The notes under the pieces: generated by a model
The model's input: only the letters and a program-made list of their open reading frames with translations
What the model was told of the DNA's origin: nothing
Database searches by the model: none
Made by a program: the position numbers and the translations under genes
Shown here: positions 10,010-21,574 of the stretch, in pieces
Numbering within the stretch: the stretch's first letter is position 1
How the letters are laid out: each line of letters starts with the position of its first letter
DNA from: Ligula intestinalis
Taxonomy: Eukaryota; Platyhelminthes; Cestoda; Diphyllobothriidea; Diphyllobothriidae
NCBI GenBank assembly: GCA_036362985.1
Contig: JAYGXS010000007.1
Coordinates: forward strand, 17,504,123 to 17,568,122
Length of the DNA: 64,000 nucleotides
Reading direction: 5' to 3'

Positions 10010-11040
10010 ATGGATGAACTAAGGATCAGCGTATCCGACCTCCTTCCCGATGTTATTTCGATAACAGAAACATAGTTGTCGGACCAGATTGACAATTGTG
10101 AGATTGGAATCCCCGGCTTTCAACTGTTCCAGAAAGACAGAGACAACCGAAGAGGCGTAGGCGTAGCAACCTTCGTGAAGAACGGTTTGCATGCCTCTGA
10201 AAAAACGGTGAATTTATCTTGCCAAGAAGCGGTATGGTTAACTGTAAGAGCAACGGGTTCCCAAAGCCTTGCTATCTTAACTGTCTACCGACCACCAAGG
10301 AACAATCCTGAGGCCGATGCCTTATTGCTGGACGAGCTTAAAACCCTCGCTACGCGACCAAATACCCTTATTTTTGGAGACTTCAACTCTCCTACCATCA
10401 AATGGAGCTCCTCCTCAGCTGATTTCCCTGAATTGGCATTTGACCACCAGCTCCTGAATATAACTTAATCCCCACTTCTCACCCAGCACGTCACATTTCC
10501 CACAAGAATTCGTGAAGGCCAGCGGATGAACTGCCTCGAACTTGTGCTCACTAAGTTGCTCGACAATATCGACCTTGTGAATTTCTTACTCCCACTAGGC
10601 CAGAGTAACCATGTAGTTCTCATGTGGGAATACAGTTTATTAACTTTGCCTGCCCAACCACAAGACCTTCTTCCTAATATTTGGCGTGGTGATTTCGAGC
10701 AAATGAAACATGATCTCTGTTTCATAGACTGGGTATCCACACTCTCTGACAACGTTGAAGAAACTTGGGAACAGTTCAAAAGGATAGTCAATAACCTCAT
10801 CTTTAGCCACTACCCTATCACTCGCCGAAAACTTACGAACAGGCCTCGCTGGCTGAATCCATCCTTAAAAACCGAAGTTAAAAAGAAGGAAAAACTGTTA
10901 AAAAGTATCGAATTGATAGGTCAGCTGAATCTCTTAATAGGTACAAAATGCAGAGGAACCGGGTTTAACGTCTCATTGTCAGAGCTCGACAGCAGTTCGA
11001 AGAGGATCTGTTAAACAGAGCTACGGTTAACCCCAAAGTT
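10010..11040 (+). pseudogene. B1 APE endonuclease and linker
   Basis: The plus strand shows FQKDRDNRRGVGVATFVKNG, AILTVYRPPRNNPEAD, LIFGDFNSPTIKW near 10370-10400, then NCLELVLTKLLDNID. The final catalytic box is SNH (10604-10612), where LINE APE domains have SDH, a likely inactivating change. Linker segments (DWVSTLSDNVEETWEQF, PRWLNPSLKTEVKKKEKLL) lead to the RT. A frame change lies near 10470-10525 and the APE N-terminus is degraded. Confidence 0.75.
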
Positions 11041-11172
11041 CTGTACAGTTATATAAGACAGAGCACGCGGAATAAGGATACTATCCCCCTACTGCGAACT
11101 GCCGAAGGTACCGAAATCTCAGAGGACAAGGATAAAGTTGAACATCTCTCTCAGTTCTTCCTGTCCATCGAG

Positions 11173-12759
11173 ATGACTGAACCTGGTTTTATATCCCACA
11201 CTTATGAAGACAATTCGATCCAATCTATTGATACAGTCCTCCTCACCGAAGATGTAGTTAAGAATGAGCCTCTTACTTTGAAAGAATCGACCTCCCCAGG
11301 CCCCGATGCAATCCCGGCGAAGCTGTTGAAGGAGCTAGCTTCTGAAATGGCCAAGCCGCTAGCCCTTATCTTCCAGGTGTCATTTGTTACGGGCTGCCTA
11401 CCATCTGATTTGAAGACAGCGACGATCATCCTACTTTTCAAGAGTGAAAGCCGATCGTCCGCAAATAATTGCAGGCCCGTGAGCCTTACCTCCATTTGTT
11501 GCAAAACCATGGAAAAAATCATTAGGAAGGCGTTGATGCAGTTCCTAGAGCAGAATCACCTCTTTTCCGATGCACAACACGGTTTTCGCAGTGGTAGGTC
11601 CTGTCTTACCAATATGCTATTCTCACTTGATAGCTGGACCAAAGCACGTGACGATGGCAAAACGGTGCATGCGCTCTATATTGACTTCAAAAAGGCGTTC
11701 GATACCGTCTCTCATCAATGCCTGCTGCTTAAGCTGCGCAGCGCAGGCGTTCGCGGGAACCTACTCCTATGGATCTAACACTATTTTACAGGATGGTCAC
11801 AAAGAGTCCAAGTCGGTCGCCAGCAGTCCTCGGGATTACTTGTGGTGAGTGGCGTCCCACAGGGCTCAGTTTTAGGTCTCGTATTTTTCCTCGTTTTCAC
11901 CAACGACTGTGTCAGGGATCTAGACTGTGAAGTCACCTTGTTCGCCGATGACATCAAATTATGGAAAGTTGTCCAAAGTATGGCAGACGAAAATCATCTA
12001 CAAGCCAACTTGAACAGATTGGAGGACTGGACAAAGCTTTGGCTAATGCCTTTCAATGTTAGTAAATGTAACTTTCTTCAAATCGGCAGTTGTAGAGCAT
12101 CCTGCACGAAAGTCTATTCTTTAAATGGTACTCCGCTGCAATAAGTTGAGAGTCAGAAGAACTTGGGTGTGTGGATAACTTCTTCACGCAAACCAACACT
12201 GAACTGTACGAAGGCGGCGAAGTCGGCCAGATCTATGTTACAGCTGATTAGACGAGCCTTTATGGGGTTTGAAAAAGACAGCTTTTCCAAAATCTTTGGA
12301 ACCTTCATTCGGCCGCACCTGGAGTTCGCTATACAGGCATGGAGACCTTGGACTGTCAAAGATAGTACTGTCTTAGAGAAGGTCCAGAGGCGAGCGACAA
12401 AGATGGTCAAAGGTCTAGGAACATTGCCCTATGAAAGCATACTGTCCATTCTCGACCTATTTCCCCTTTCCTACAGACAACTACGAGGGGACCTCATATT
12501 AACACTCCGTATTATCAATAACCTGCATTGCTGTTTCGTTCCTGGTGATTTCATTGCCCAGGCTAACACGCCAACTTTGCGCGGGCATTCCCTTAAACTA
12601 CGCCCGGGCAAAGCAAGGATCGACGGACGAAATTTTTTCTTTACCAACAGAATAGTTTCAGCGTGGAACGCTCTCCCAGAAGAGGTTGTCCTCTCCACTT
12701 GTGTCAATGCATTTAAGAGTAGACTGGACATGTATCAAGCGCAAACGCAACGAAGGTAA
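11173..12759 (+). pseudogene. B1 reverse transcriptase and thumb
   Basis: CR1-type RT. PGPDAIPAKLLKELA and NNCRPVSLTSICCKTME form the fingers. LYIDFKKAFDTVSHQ is motif A, SGVPQGSVLG the conserved turn and LFADDIKLW (about 11938-11958) motif C with both Asp present. The thumb includes EKVQRRATKMVKGLG and YRQLRGDLI. In-frame stops at about 11776 and 12142 break an otherwise continuous frame, so the copy is recently dead. The 3' end of the frame is at 12759. Confidence 0.85.
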
Positions 12760-13187
12760 AAACTCCTTCATGAGATTACAACGAATCACTGTACAATGAA
12801 TCTCATTGTTTATCACATACGCTACATCAAATTATACTACTCGTGATTTGTGAGTAGTCGCAGACTTTTCTGTCATTTTTTGTGAATATTTGACTCTGAT
12901 GTCTTCCCGGAACGTGTAACTGTCGTAAATTTTAAATTTTTCTTTTTAATCAACTTATTTCCTATCATCATGTAGCCAACAGGGAGTTCAAAGACATTCG
13001 CCTATATTTCCCTCAACAAACTGATACGGATAACATGACATGAAACGACATCTCCAAGCTACGGTTGCGCAAGCTATGACACTCACAATCACCATACGCG
13101 GACAGCCGATAACCGATAACAATTAATATCGCCAGATGACGGTCTTGACACCGAGGCCAGTTGTTACGACTATAAGTATTCCTGATG
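12760..13187 (+). other. B1 3' UTR and unassigned flank
   Basis: The non-coding 3' region of B1 runs to about 13060 and shares its terminal AGGGAG-TCAA motif with B2. The next 125 bases to repeat T2 hold nothing recognised. Confidence 0.5.
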
Positions 13188-14268
13188 GCAGTCGTATCTG
13201 CCTCTCGGACGTGCATTCTCACCAGATGTCTTACAAATCAGCCGTAATGAAAGCTTGGGACGCGTGTTGGCTCATTTATTTTGAATTCTTTGATTATAGC
13301 CTAGTTCTCCTAACAGCAGCACTAAAATTGCTGTATAGCCACACATAATGCAAATCTACCTTACCTTAAACTCTAATTGGCTGTTATTTAATTACCTAGT
13401 TTTTACACTAATGTACCCCTAAATTCATGCAGTCGAGTCTCTTTGTTTAGACACTATTACATCGCACAGAGTGGGAGTGCATACTGGGTGCGACCCCTTA
13501 AAAAGCACACACAGGCAGTACTTATAGCATACTAAGTACTGGCCTTAGTAAGCACGATTACTTGAATTAGCACTTCTAGCATAGGCATGTAGCTATATCG
13601 GCACCTTCTCAGTGCGTACAGCTCCATGGATAGAGATGAGAGCGCGGAAACCATGACAAACGCAGCCTTGCTGATGACCTCAAGTATGTTCCTACCCGAA
13701 ATAGCTAAACCCAGATTCACACTCCCTGTTGAGACCAAGGGGATATGAGCCCTAGCGTTGGCTAAATAAGCGTCACATCTGATAAATGGTGGCGTCAGTG
13801 CCAGCACCAGTACTACTTAACTTCCGGTCGTGATTTAGGGGATATGAGCCCAGTGCTTACCTTAATCAGCGTCTCTTCTGACTTGCACAACAGTCAGTAC
13901 CAGTACCAACAAGTAATATCACAAAGCTACACCCTAGTATGTAGTATAAAAAGAAAGCAGCACCAGTCCTGGTTTACCAAAGTCTGGCCAGACGCCTACT
14001 ATAGGTGAGTGAGGATGGATAGCACAGTAGCACCCGCGTAACGTCTACTGTGACTTAAGACTAAATTAGGCGGTTGTATTGGCTTGCATTTTATACAGCG
14101 TCCACGCCGGATCTCGTCTAGTCTTCGAGACTCATGGGAGAAGGTGAAGAGTGCGGAGCCGCTAAATGCGTCCTCTATCACTTTAAACTAAGCCCTGAGG
14201 CCATCACCTCCTATACCAACCTGTTGGTGCACTAGGTTCATATCATCGAAACCGGTGGTCAGACACAC
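13188..14268. repeat. repeat T, copy 2
   Basis: Direct copy of 4635-5990, starting at CAGTCGTATCTGCCTC and ending in a CA-repeat (about 14262-14279). It lacks about 270 bases found in copy 1. About 98% identical by eye where aligned, so the duplication is young relative to most elements here. It is flanked to the right by a short piece of module R, then module B. Confidence 0.8.
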
Positions 14269-14279
14269 ACACACACCTA

Positions 14280-16040
14280 CTGTCAACTACATCTACTGTG
14301 ATAATTACTGCTGCAACCTGGGGCGTACCGGGCGTAGGGACACACACACCGGAGACCCTCACTTGGTCTGGCCCGCTGATCAAGGCGGGGAGCTGGGGAT
14401 GGCTGCCAGGCAAAGCCTAGCTCCGAGGCGCCAAAATTGAGAGCTGGATGCCAGCTTCGGACGCAAGGCGTAGCCACCACCTGCATGAGGTCGATGATGC
14501 GATCGGCAACGACCATTACGTTTTGACCTCAGCTGCACACCCCTAATCCCCTACACATGCACACACACGACAGTTGCACCGTCGATTTCGACGACGGGCT
14601 CCGCGTGCTCCAACAGCCGCAGCGGACGCTGAAGCAAACCACAACAGTCACTAAGGCGAGCTGGGAAAGCGACACGAAGGCTACAACAAGCAGGATCAAC
14701 ACACAAAACTAGCTTGAGAAAAAACAGGAGTTTAGGCAGACTCGCTCAGAATCTACCCACTCGCTCGCCGCTCCCACCTCCGTATCCGGTGTAAAGACGA
14801 ACTCAATAAGACCGGGTATGAGGGAGGGTGTAGATGGCTGGCGCGGTCATCACTCAACACGCGCACACTTGACGCAACCATCTCGCTAGGTATGCTCCCG
14901 ACTGCGCGGGAGCGCTATAAAGAACACATTAAGGGGGAACCATTGCAGCCTGATTCTCAGTCCCTCCTCTCCTACCGTACACACACGCGTACAGTAGAAC
15001 CAGCAACGTAGGGGGCTCGAGTTTTCCCGTTAGTTGGCAGACCCTCCAAGCCACGGCTTTTAGCGCATCGTGATAGATTCAGACGCATTCATGATTTATT
15101 ATAGTGCGAGAAGAATCGCGCCGAGGTCGACCTCACTCTCTTCTCCACCGCATAGTGACCGCCTATCTTTTCGGGCACCCGCAGTGGGGCCTGAAACCCA
15201 GTGGGAGCGCGAGCGCAGTCAACAACAGGGAATCAGAAGTGAGAGAAAGTGCCAGCGCCTTCCAGGCCGCAGGGACCGTGGTTGACTGAAGACTGGCATT
15301 GCATGTGCATACAGATAATTTCATCTCATAAGGCTGAAAGCCGTCCTGTATGGAGCCTAGGCCAACACCCTCCTGAGAGGGGTAACCAGTCAGTCAACGA
15401 CTGAAAGGCACTACCCATGCTCCGTCGTTGGTTGGCGTCCGTGGGCGTGGCTGAAAGGAGAGCAAGAAACAGCTTGTGAACATTGCAATTGTGGACGTGC
15501 AGATGAAGAGGAAGGAGACGAAGAGAAGGAGAAAGAAGAGGAAGAGGAAGAGGAAGAAGGAGGGCAAAAGTCGAAGTAGGAGAATAGAAAAAGGGATAGG
15601 AAGAAAAAGAGAGTGAAAAGGGGAAATAGGGAGAGGAGGCTAGGGGGGAACGCAGACAGGCCGAGAAATAGGGGAGGAAATCAAGTATAAAAAAGAACGA
15701 TGAGAGAAAAATCTCAGCTAACCATGCAGCAGAGAATCTTCATTAACTGCTGAGGCTGTCGTTTGTGCTAAAGACAGAACTGTAGGCGCCGCTTTTATGA
15801 GTGTGAGTGCGGTAATGGAGCGAGTAATATAAATACAATATGGTAGAAGTGCAGCAAAGAGAAGCGAAAAATGGGGTCAGTAGCCCTGTGCTAATTTGAC
15901 TGATGCGTCCGACGTAGAGCGGTGTGAAGTTGTTTATCTTTTTAGTGCGCATGCACTCTAAGGGTGCTTCAGTACGATTCAGTCCAGGAGGCGTTACCCC
16001 CTGAACGAGGGTGCCATGAGTCACTATGTTTAGCCGCCCT
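14280..16040 (-). repeat. module B, copy 1 (with stub of R)
   Basis: Non-coding composite repeat, minus orientation relative to LINE A. It includes a CCCGGG-TGCAGC block, a GCGGGGAGC block, TATAAA near 14917 and GA-rich microsatellite at 15500-15610. The start-side sequence near 15750-16020 is shared with 32780-33045. Copies lie at 24301-25390, 31376-33060 and 34921-35440, with a diverged one at 51840-52440. It lies directly downstream of the A2 3' UTR. Confidence 0.75.
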
Positions 16041-16515
16041 ATCCCCCCCTATCTCATAAACCCATGGCGCGAGCTAGCGATGTTACTGCATTAAAATCTA
16101 TCATCTGATTTCCCATTCCGTCATATGAGAGGCGAACCGTCGGGGACGTCCGACAGCGGCCTTGTACGCATGGGATTTGATAGCAAGCAGCTGCACTTAA
16201 CGCGAGTATGCCAGTGCTAAGTTGATGGCGCAGTTGAGTACGAAAAGAAGGAGAGTACCTCAGGAAAGGACACAGTACCCAATACGGCTATTGCCAGGAG
16301 TCCGACACTAAGTTGATTTACAACATACATGTCCTGTGAGGAGCGATACTGCCACTAAACCAAGCTTTTTAATTCATGACCGGAGCTATTATGGGGTAGT
16401 AAAAGGCAAGAGAGTATTCGACCGATTCAGCAAGAATGGCCTCCACTTACCTGAGGGAGGAGGCACTCACCTGGGTTCCCGAAAAACTTGACGACGCAAT
16501 CGTGACGCGAGGCGA

Positions 16516-17158
16516 CTAGAGGCGATGGATTCGCAAGTGACCGACAAGGCCTATGCGTAAGGTGAGTGTGCGATTGTAGTGAGGGCATGTCAGGCCCTCA
16601 GAGCTGGTGGTGGGTTCAGTTGTGCAAGTTTCTGCGGGCGGTGATGTGTCGGAAGGAGTAGAGGAAGTTGTGGGTGAGTTGGAGTCAGTGGACGAGGGCA
16701 ACGAGGCATCTCTCGCGTCAATTATTACCGTTGAGGTGGAGGCTGGAGTAGGGTCTGGTGGAGTGTTTGGTGCAGTAGACGTGGATGTTGTCGGAGGAGG
16801 GTTGCAGGGCTTCTGGAGGTGACCGACTAAACCAATGCGTGCATGGAAGGTGCGTTGACAATGCGGACACGTTAGAAGGGTTTGGGTGGTGGCAGCGTGT
16901 GTCCGTGGGTTTTGAGGCTTGCGTGCTGTCCGTTTTGCCTTGGTGGCGACGATCCGACTGGCTTCGTTGATTGCGACTCCCGTTTTGATCGTTCTTCGCC
17001 ACGCTGTTCGGTCCGGGGCAAGATCCTCCCAGTTCAGCGTGTTGATTTGGAGACGCTTCAGGGCGTTTTTCAGGGTATCCTTGTAACGTCTCTTCTGTCC
17101 TCCTTTGCGACGAGTGCCTACGGCGACATCGCCATAGAACTGTCGCTTGGGTAGTCAT
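16516..17158 (-). pseudogene. A2 C-terminal zinc-finger region with finger 3 deleted
   Basis: The minus strand encodes the basic tail, then finger 1 (split by frameshift near 16800-16870), a Ser/Thr/Pro linker, and finger 2 with CPHYNRTLTLRIGLVGHL. Compared with A4, about 200 bases after finger 2 are gone: the sequence passes directly from the HLRIHR codons to the 3' UTR at about 16516. Finger 2 again has Tyr for Cys. Confidence 0.75.
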
Positions 17159-18700
17159 TCATCGTTCATACGTACCACGTGTCCGCTCCAGGGCAGTTTT
17201 ATCTGCCTGAGCATGGCCTGGATGCTAAAAACTGCCGTTCTCTCCAGGATTTCGGTGTCCGGAATCCTCGCTTGCCACTTTACCTTCAATATGCTACGTA
17301 GGCAGCTGGTATGAAAGTGGTTCAGTTTGCGCGCTTGGCTAGCATAGACAGACCAAGTGTCCGTTCCGTAAAAGAGTGTTGACAGCACAACAGCCTTGTA
17401 CATCTTCAATTTCATTGACAGTTGAAGACCATGACGATTCCATACGGAGGCTTGTAGCCTGACTGACTTTGGAGATTCTGCGGGCAATATCGGCGTTTAT
17501 TTTAGTGTTGCGGGAAAGCGTACTGCCGAGGTAAGTGAAGTTGTCCACGTTCTGCAGTATGGCTCCGTTGACGCTGATGCGTGCGGGGTGAGGTCAGCAC
17601 CTGGCGGCGGTTGATGCATAACCACCGTCTTGTCCATGTTGATGGTTAGGCCAAATTTGGCGCAATCTGCTGCAAAGAGGTCCATGCTCCTTTGCATGTT
17701 TGCTTCGGTGGTAGTGTTGGGAGCGCAGTCGTTAGCAAACAGCAGATCATAAACTGTGGTTGTGGAGACGCGCGTGGGGGCCAGCATCCGACGAATGTTG
17801 AGGAGGTTTACGTCCGTTCTGTAGTTGAGGATGATTCCGGGACGCTCGTCCCGGTAGGCGTCCATCAGCATGGCAGAGAACATGAGACTGAAGAGGGTGG
17901 GTGCGAGGACACAGCCCTTCTTAACTCCATTGGTCACCGCGAAGGCTTCAGATAGCGTTCCGTAGTCCGTGACGCGCGCCATCATCCCATCATGGAGTTG
18001 TCGAACCATGTGGGTGAAGTGCTCCGGACAGCCAAACATCTTCTTAACCTTCCAGAGACCGGGCCTGTTCACCGTGTCGGAGGCTTTTGTCAGATCTACG
18101 AACGTAGTGTAGAGGTAGGTCCGCATCTCTTGACATTTCTCCTGCAGCTGACGCGCGGCAAATATCATGTCAGTGGTGCCGCGGTGAAGTCGAAAGCCAC
18201 ACCGACTTTCAGGCAGAAGCCCTTGTTCCAGGTGGCTATTCAGACGATTGAGGAGAATGCGTGCGAAGATTCTTCCGGCAATATTCAGCAATGAGATGCC
18301 GCGGTGGTTGTCACAGACCTGGCGATTCCCCTTACGCTTGTAGAGGTCAACGATGGTGGTGTCCTTGAAATCCTGGGGAACTTGGCCCTGTCGCCACATC
18401 TCTTGGAACAGGGTGGTGAGGTATGTTATGAGTTGGTGACCACCATATTTGTACATCTCTGCCGGGATCCCGTCGGACCTGGTCGCCTTCCCGCTGGACA
18501 GCTGCTGCAAAGCCTTGATGGTCTCCTCAGGGGTTGGTGGGAGGTCGATATCAGCATTAATTTCGACTTGGGGCAACCACTCAATGGCAGCTTCAGAGGT
18601 GGTAGAGGGCCGTTTGAGTAAACTTTGGAAAGCTCGACCCAGCGGCTCAGAATTTGGGTCTTCTCAGTGATGAGGGTGGTACCGTCCGCGCTGAGAAGTG
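17155..18700 (-). pseudogene. A2 reverse transcriptase and thumb
   Basis: A 359-codon open frame (18576-17497) holds most of the RT. SSGKATRSDGIPAEMYKYGG, FKDTTIVDLYKRKGNRQVC and NHRGISLLNIAGRIFARIL are the fingers. VDLTKASDTVNR is motif A, with the usual F changed to S. GVKKGCVLAPTLF follows. Motif C reads LLFANDCAP, so the first Asp of FADD is Asn (about 17728-17739), which would kill catalysis. The thumb ([19 protein letters not shown]) continues in another frame to 17155. Confidence 0.85.
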
Positions 18701-19121
18701 GGGCTCTGCCCCTCTTTACGGGGCCATAGACTGCTATGAGCGCAGCGAAGAAGTTCTTCAAATTGCGCTTTAAATTGCGGTTTAAATTTCTCGTCGTTCG
18801 TGGGAAATATTATTTTCGGGATCTCGGTTCACCTAGCCCTCTGGCGGACTTCCGTTGTTAGCTATTGGATTCACTTTCGCAATAACTCCAGCCTCAGAAG
18901 ACACGACAGGACATTAGTCAAAACGAGCATCATCTCCGTCACCGCCTTCTGTCAACAATTCTCCCGGATTCCAGCTCTCTACAAACGGCTGAGTCGTTTC
19001 GATAAACTTTTTCATTCAGTTGAACGCGTCATACATATTGCATAGAGCTTTAATATCGTTTATCGTCAATCTGATCTATTATGGGAGGCAAAAATAAACG
19101 TGTAGACCAGCTTGTAAAAGT

Positions 19122-19196
19122 AGAGGCGCAAGAGGGACTCGAACCCAAAATGGGTTGTTTGTCGTTATCAGTCCTTACCACCACACCATCGGCATC
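19122..19196 (-). ncRNA. tRNA-like sequence (SINE head or tRNA pseudogene)
   Basis: The minus strand has a perfect B-box-like GGTTCGAGTCC (about 19134-19144) and an A-box-like GATGGTGTGGTGGTAAGG about 35 bases upstream. The acceptor stem does not pair convincingly, so I do not call a functional tRNA. No further copy of the body was found in this window. Confidence 0.4.
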
Positions 19197-19597
19197 GACT
19201 ATAGCCTCTTATTTAATTTCGTTTAAAGCCCTTAGGCGTTATTCCGAGGGCAGAAGTCGCAAGATTAAGTCACTTTATTTTTTTTTCGATGCGACGTAAT
19301 CACCCCCCGCCATAAGGGCTAAAAGTTTCTCAAATTCAGTAGACTCCATTTACGAACACCAAGTTGAGCGTCTAATCAACTCCACCACAAAGACACAGGA
19401 TGACAGTAATCAAAATCGGTTGTTAACAGTCAAAACGCAATCCACTTTACTATTTGATTCATTAACGGTCTGTTGTGAAAAGATGGTGCAGAAAAAATTG
19501 AAACTATGTGCGATACAGCTTTGGAAGACGGGAAGGAATGTTCGCCAGTGCCTGCATTCGAAATCTCGACATCATCGCAACAGGGTAAAAAGGTACG

Positions 19598-19667
19598 CCA
19601 CTAACGGGATTTGAACCCTGAACCCTCGCGTAGAATTTCGGCGCCTACCTCTCTTCGCCATCAATGG
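19598..19667 (-). ncRNA. tRNA-like sequence with pairing acceptor ends
   Basis: A 70-nt minus-strand sequence. The first seven bases CCATTGA pair with the last seven TTAGTGG (two G-U pairs). A-box-like TGGCGAAGAGAGG and B-box GGTTCAAATCC are present. The T stem has only about four pairs and the anticodon stem is poor, so it is probably a degenerate tRNA or SINE head. Confidence 0.45.
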
Positions 19668-19845
19668 ATGCAGTGATAGTTTCCAAATTTCCATACTAAC
19701 TACAGAATCTCGACTTCGAAGTTCTTTGAAATCTCCTCCTGCCAAGCGAACTAAAAGTCGTAAAAGGTTAAGGGATGAAACTCATGAAGATGAAGCCTCC
19801 ATATAATATTTCACCCTTTTGAACAAATTTACAAACCTTGAGTAG

Positions 19846-20875
19846 TTGGTTGATAGTCTAAGCGAGGAGATGGAGGAGCTGAAAATTTTTTCTCGATTTC
19901 TCCCTCGTGAGAAGAAACCGGCGATGCGTGAACTCGAGCGAGGAAACCTAACGTACGGAGAAGCAAAATCCCTCGCCGTAGTGTCTACGCACAAAAATGA
20001 TCCGGCAGCTAGGGTGCTTGACGGAGTTGGTAGTCTGTCATGGACAGGGGAAACGTTCAACCCACTGGCTTCTCAGAGAACGAAGAAGCGCTCTCAGGCT
20101 CCCAAAAAAGGCCAACCAAGCCCAAGTGCTAATATAAGTTGGCCGAGCTTGAGCATGAGCCAAACAAAAAGGGCACCTTCGCAGGCCAAAACTAACAAGA
20201 GCGCTGAACCTCGAAGCGAATCTGTCCTAACAAACCCTAGAGAAGCAGAAGGGGACGATAGTCGGACGGTAAATACCACTCGTATAAACTGCATAGTCAT
20301 ACCGAGGCATGACAGAAGGTACTTCCGATACCCCGAATTCAAGATAAGAAGAGGACAGGAAGTTATTTAAAGAATATCTGAAATTCCTCCTAAAGGGTGA
20401 GGAGAAAGTCAACGTTCTAAAGGCATTCCGAATGGGCCGTATAACGGAATCAAAAGATGGGCAACGCCAACCAAGACCGTTGAAGGTTCTTCTGAAGAGT
20501 GAGGCTGAGGTCCAGCTATTGTTAAGCAGGAAACCAATACTAAGATACTCACACTCGATGGTTTTTTTTTCAGCGGGATTTTTCCCCCACGGAGCGGGAG
20601 AAATGGAGATTGCTAAAAGTAGAACTCCACAGGAGATGCGAACTCGGCGAGAGCAATCTTCGAATTCTGAACGGGGAGATCGTCCATGTCCCGAGGTCAC
20701 TCCTCTGGAGAAAGCCAATAACGCTAACAGCCTAGTCGGGATGGACAACAGTCCGTCTCCATCAGCACCGACAGCTCCCTGCATGCAATATCACGCAAGA
20801 AGCAACCGCCGGAATAAAGTGGTGACTAAGTCTAAATTGAGCTTTCTTTACACTTATGCCCAAAGTCTTCCCTAA
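19846..20875 (+). pseudogene. B2 ORF1-like region
   Basis: A charged, Ser/Pro/Lys-rich N-terminal segment (open 19846-20370) is followed in another frame by RQPRPLKVLLKSEAEVQLLL, the same RRM-like block as in B1 and B3. The C-terminal end reads KLSFLYTYAQSLP then a stop, then LDKLKAVLSERKPD of APE in the same frame. In B3 the equivalent passes FFYTNAQSLLSKLDEL with no stop, so the stop is secondary. Confidence 0.7.
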
Positions 20876-20878
20876 AAA

Positions 20879-21520
20879 TTGGATAAACTCAAGGCAGTAC
20901 TTTCGGAGCGGAAACCTGATGTAGTTGCCATAACGGAAACATGGCTAAAAACAGAAATAGCAGATTCGGAGATTTCGATTCCAGCATACCAGCTTTTCCG
21001 CAAAGACCGCCAAAACCGACAAGGAGGTGGGGTTGTCGTGTATGTCAGAACTGAAATCTCTGTTGCAGAAAGAGAACACACTGTAGCTCTGGAGTATGAG
21101 TCCGTCTGGTTAAAGATCAAGAAGGCGAATTCACAGAGCCTTGAATTCCTGGCCGTTTACCGGCCACCAAACATTTTGAGTGGAGCCTACGACTCGCTCC
21201 TTTGTCTGATGAAAGAAGCTGTTAGCCACCAGGAGGTTCTCATCGTTGGTGACTTCAACACCCCTGCAATTGAATGGAACAACCCGACAGTTGAGGTGGC
21301 GTCAACTTCCTTGAGTTCCAAATTAATGGATCTCACGCTTGACCTATCTCTAGTTCAGAACGTTAAGGGCATAACCTGATTTCGAGAAAACCAGCGGGCT
21401 ACTTGTTTGGATCTCATTTTCGTGAAGGATTCATCCTACATAGATGAAGTGCATTCAAGTGCTCCGCTCGGTAAGAGTGACCATACGACGCTAATGTGGG
21501 CTTACTTACTGCATACTCAA
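20879..21520 (+). pseudogene. B2 APE endonuclease
   Basis: VVAITETWLKTEIADSEI, LFRKDRQNRQGGGVVVYV, LAVYRPPN and VLIVGDFNTPAIEW carry the usual catalytic blocks. After a stop near 21379, LGKSDHTTLMW near 21470-21500 keeps SDH. Damage is limited to one stop and a small frame change, so this is the best-kept APE of the B family here. Confidence 0.8.
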
Positions 21521-21574
21521 CGGCTGAAGAAAACGGAGGGCCAGCCAAACATATGAAAGGCAGATTTCAATTCA

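Larger units (their letters stand above)
9571..13060 (+). mobile_element. CR1-like LINE, copy B1
   Basis: Plus-strand non-LTR element: RRM-like N-terminal region, APE endonuclease, RT, thumb and 3' UTR. The 3' terminus near 12980-13025 (AGGGAGTTCAAAGAC then TTTCCCT) matches the B2 terminus near 23777-23815. The damage is light compared with A copies. The RT keeps one frame across 11173-12759 apart from in-frame stops near 11776 and 12142. FADD is intact. Confidence 0.85.
16190..18770 (-). mobile_element. LINE A copy 2 (A2), 5' truncated
   Basis: Minus strand. It begins inside the linker (NFFAALIAVYGPVKRG near 18720-18760), so the APE is missing. The RT, thumb and zinc-finger regions follow, then a 3' UTR of about 320 bases (16515-16190). 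Another 150 bases (16190-16040) shared with A4 join it to module B. Confidence 0.85.
18775..19845. other. spacer with tRNA-like sequences
   Basis: No coding sequence recognised. Two minus-strand tRNA-like/Pol III promoter-like sequences are listed separately. The region is otherwise AT-rich and featureless. Confidence 0.45.

Noticed and set aside
4635..14268. T1/T2 as LTRs of one retrotransposon
   Set aside because: T lacks TG...CA ends, no PBS or PPT was found next to it, and the interior holds unrelated Penelope and CR1 pieces. Duplication is preferred.
19598..19667. Functional tRNA gene
   Set aside because: Acceptor ends and A/B boxes fit, but the anticodon and T stems do not pair well enough to name an anticodon.
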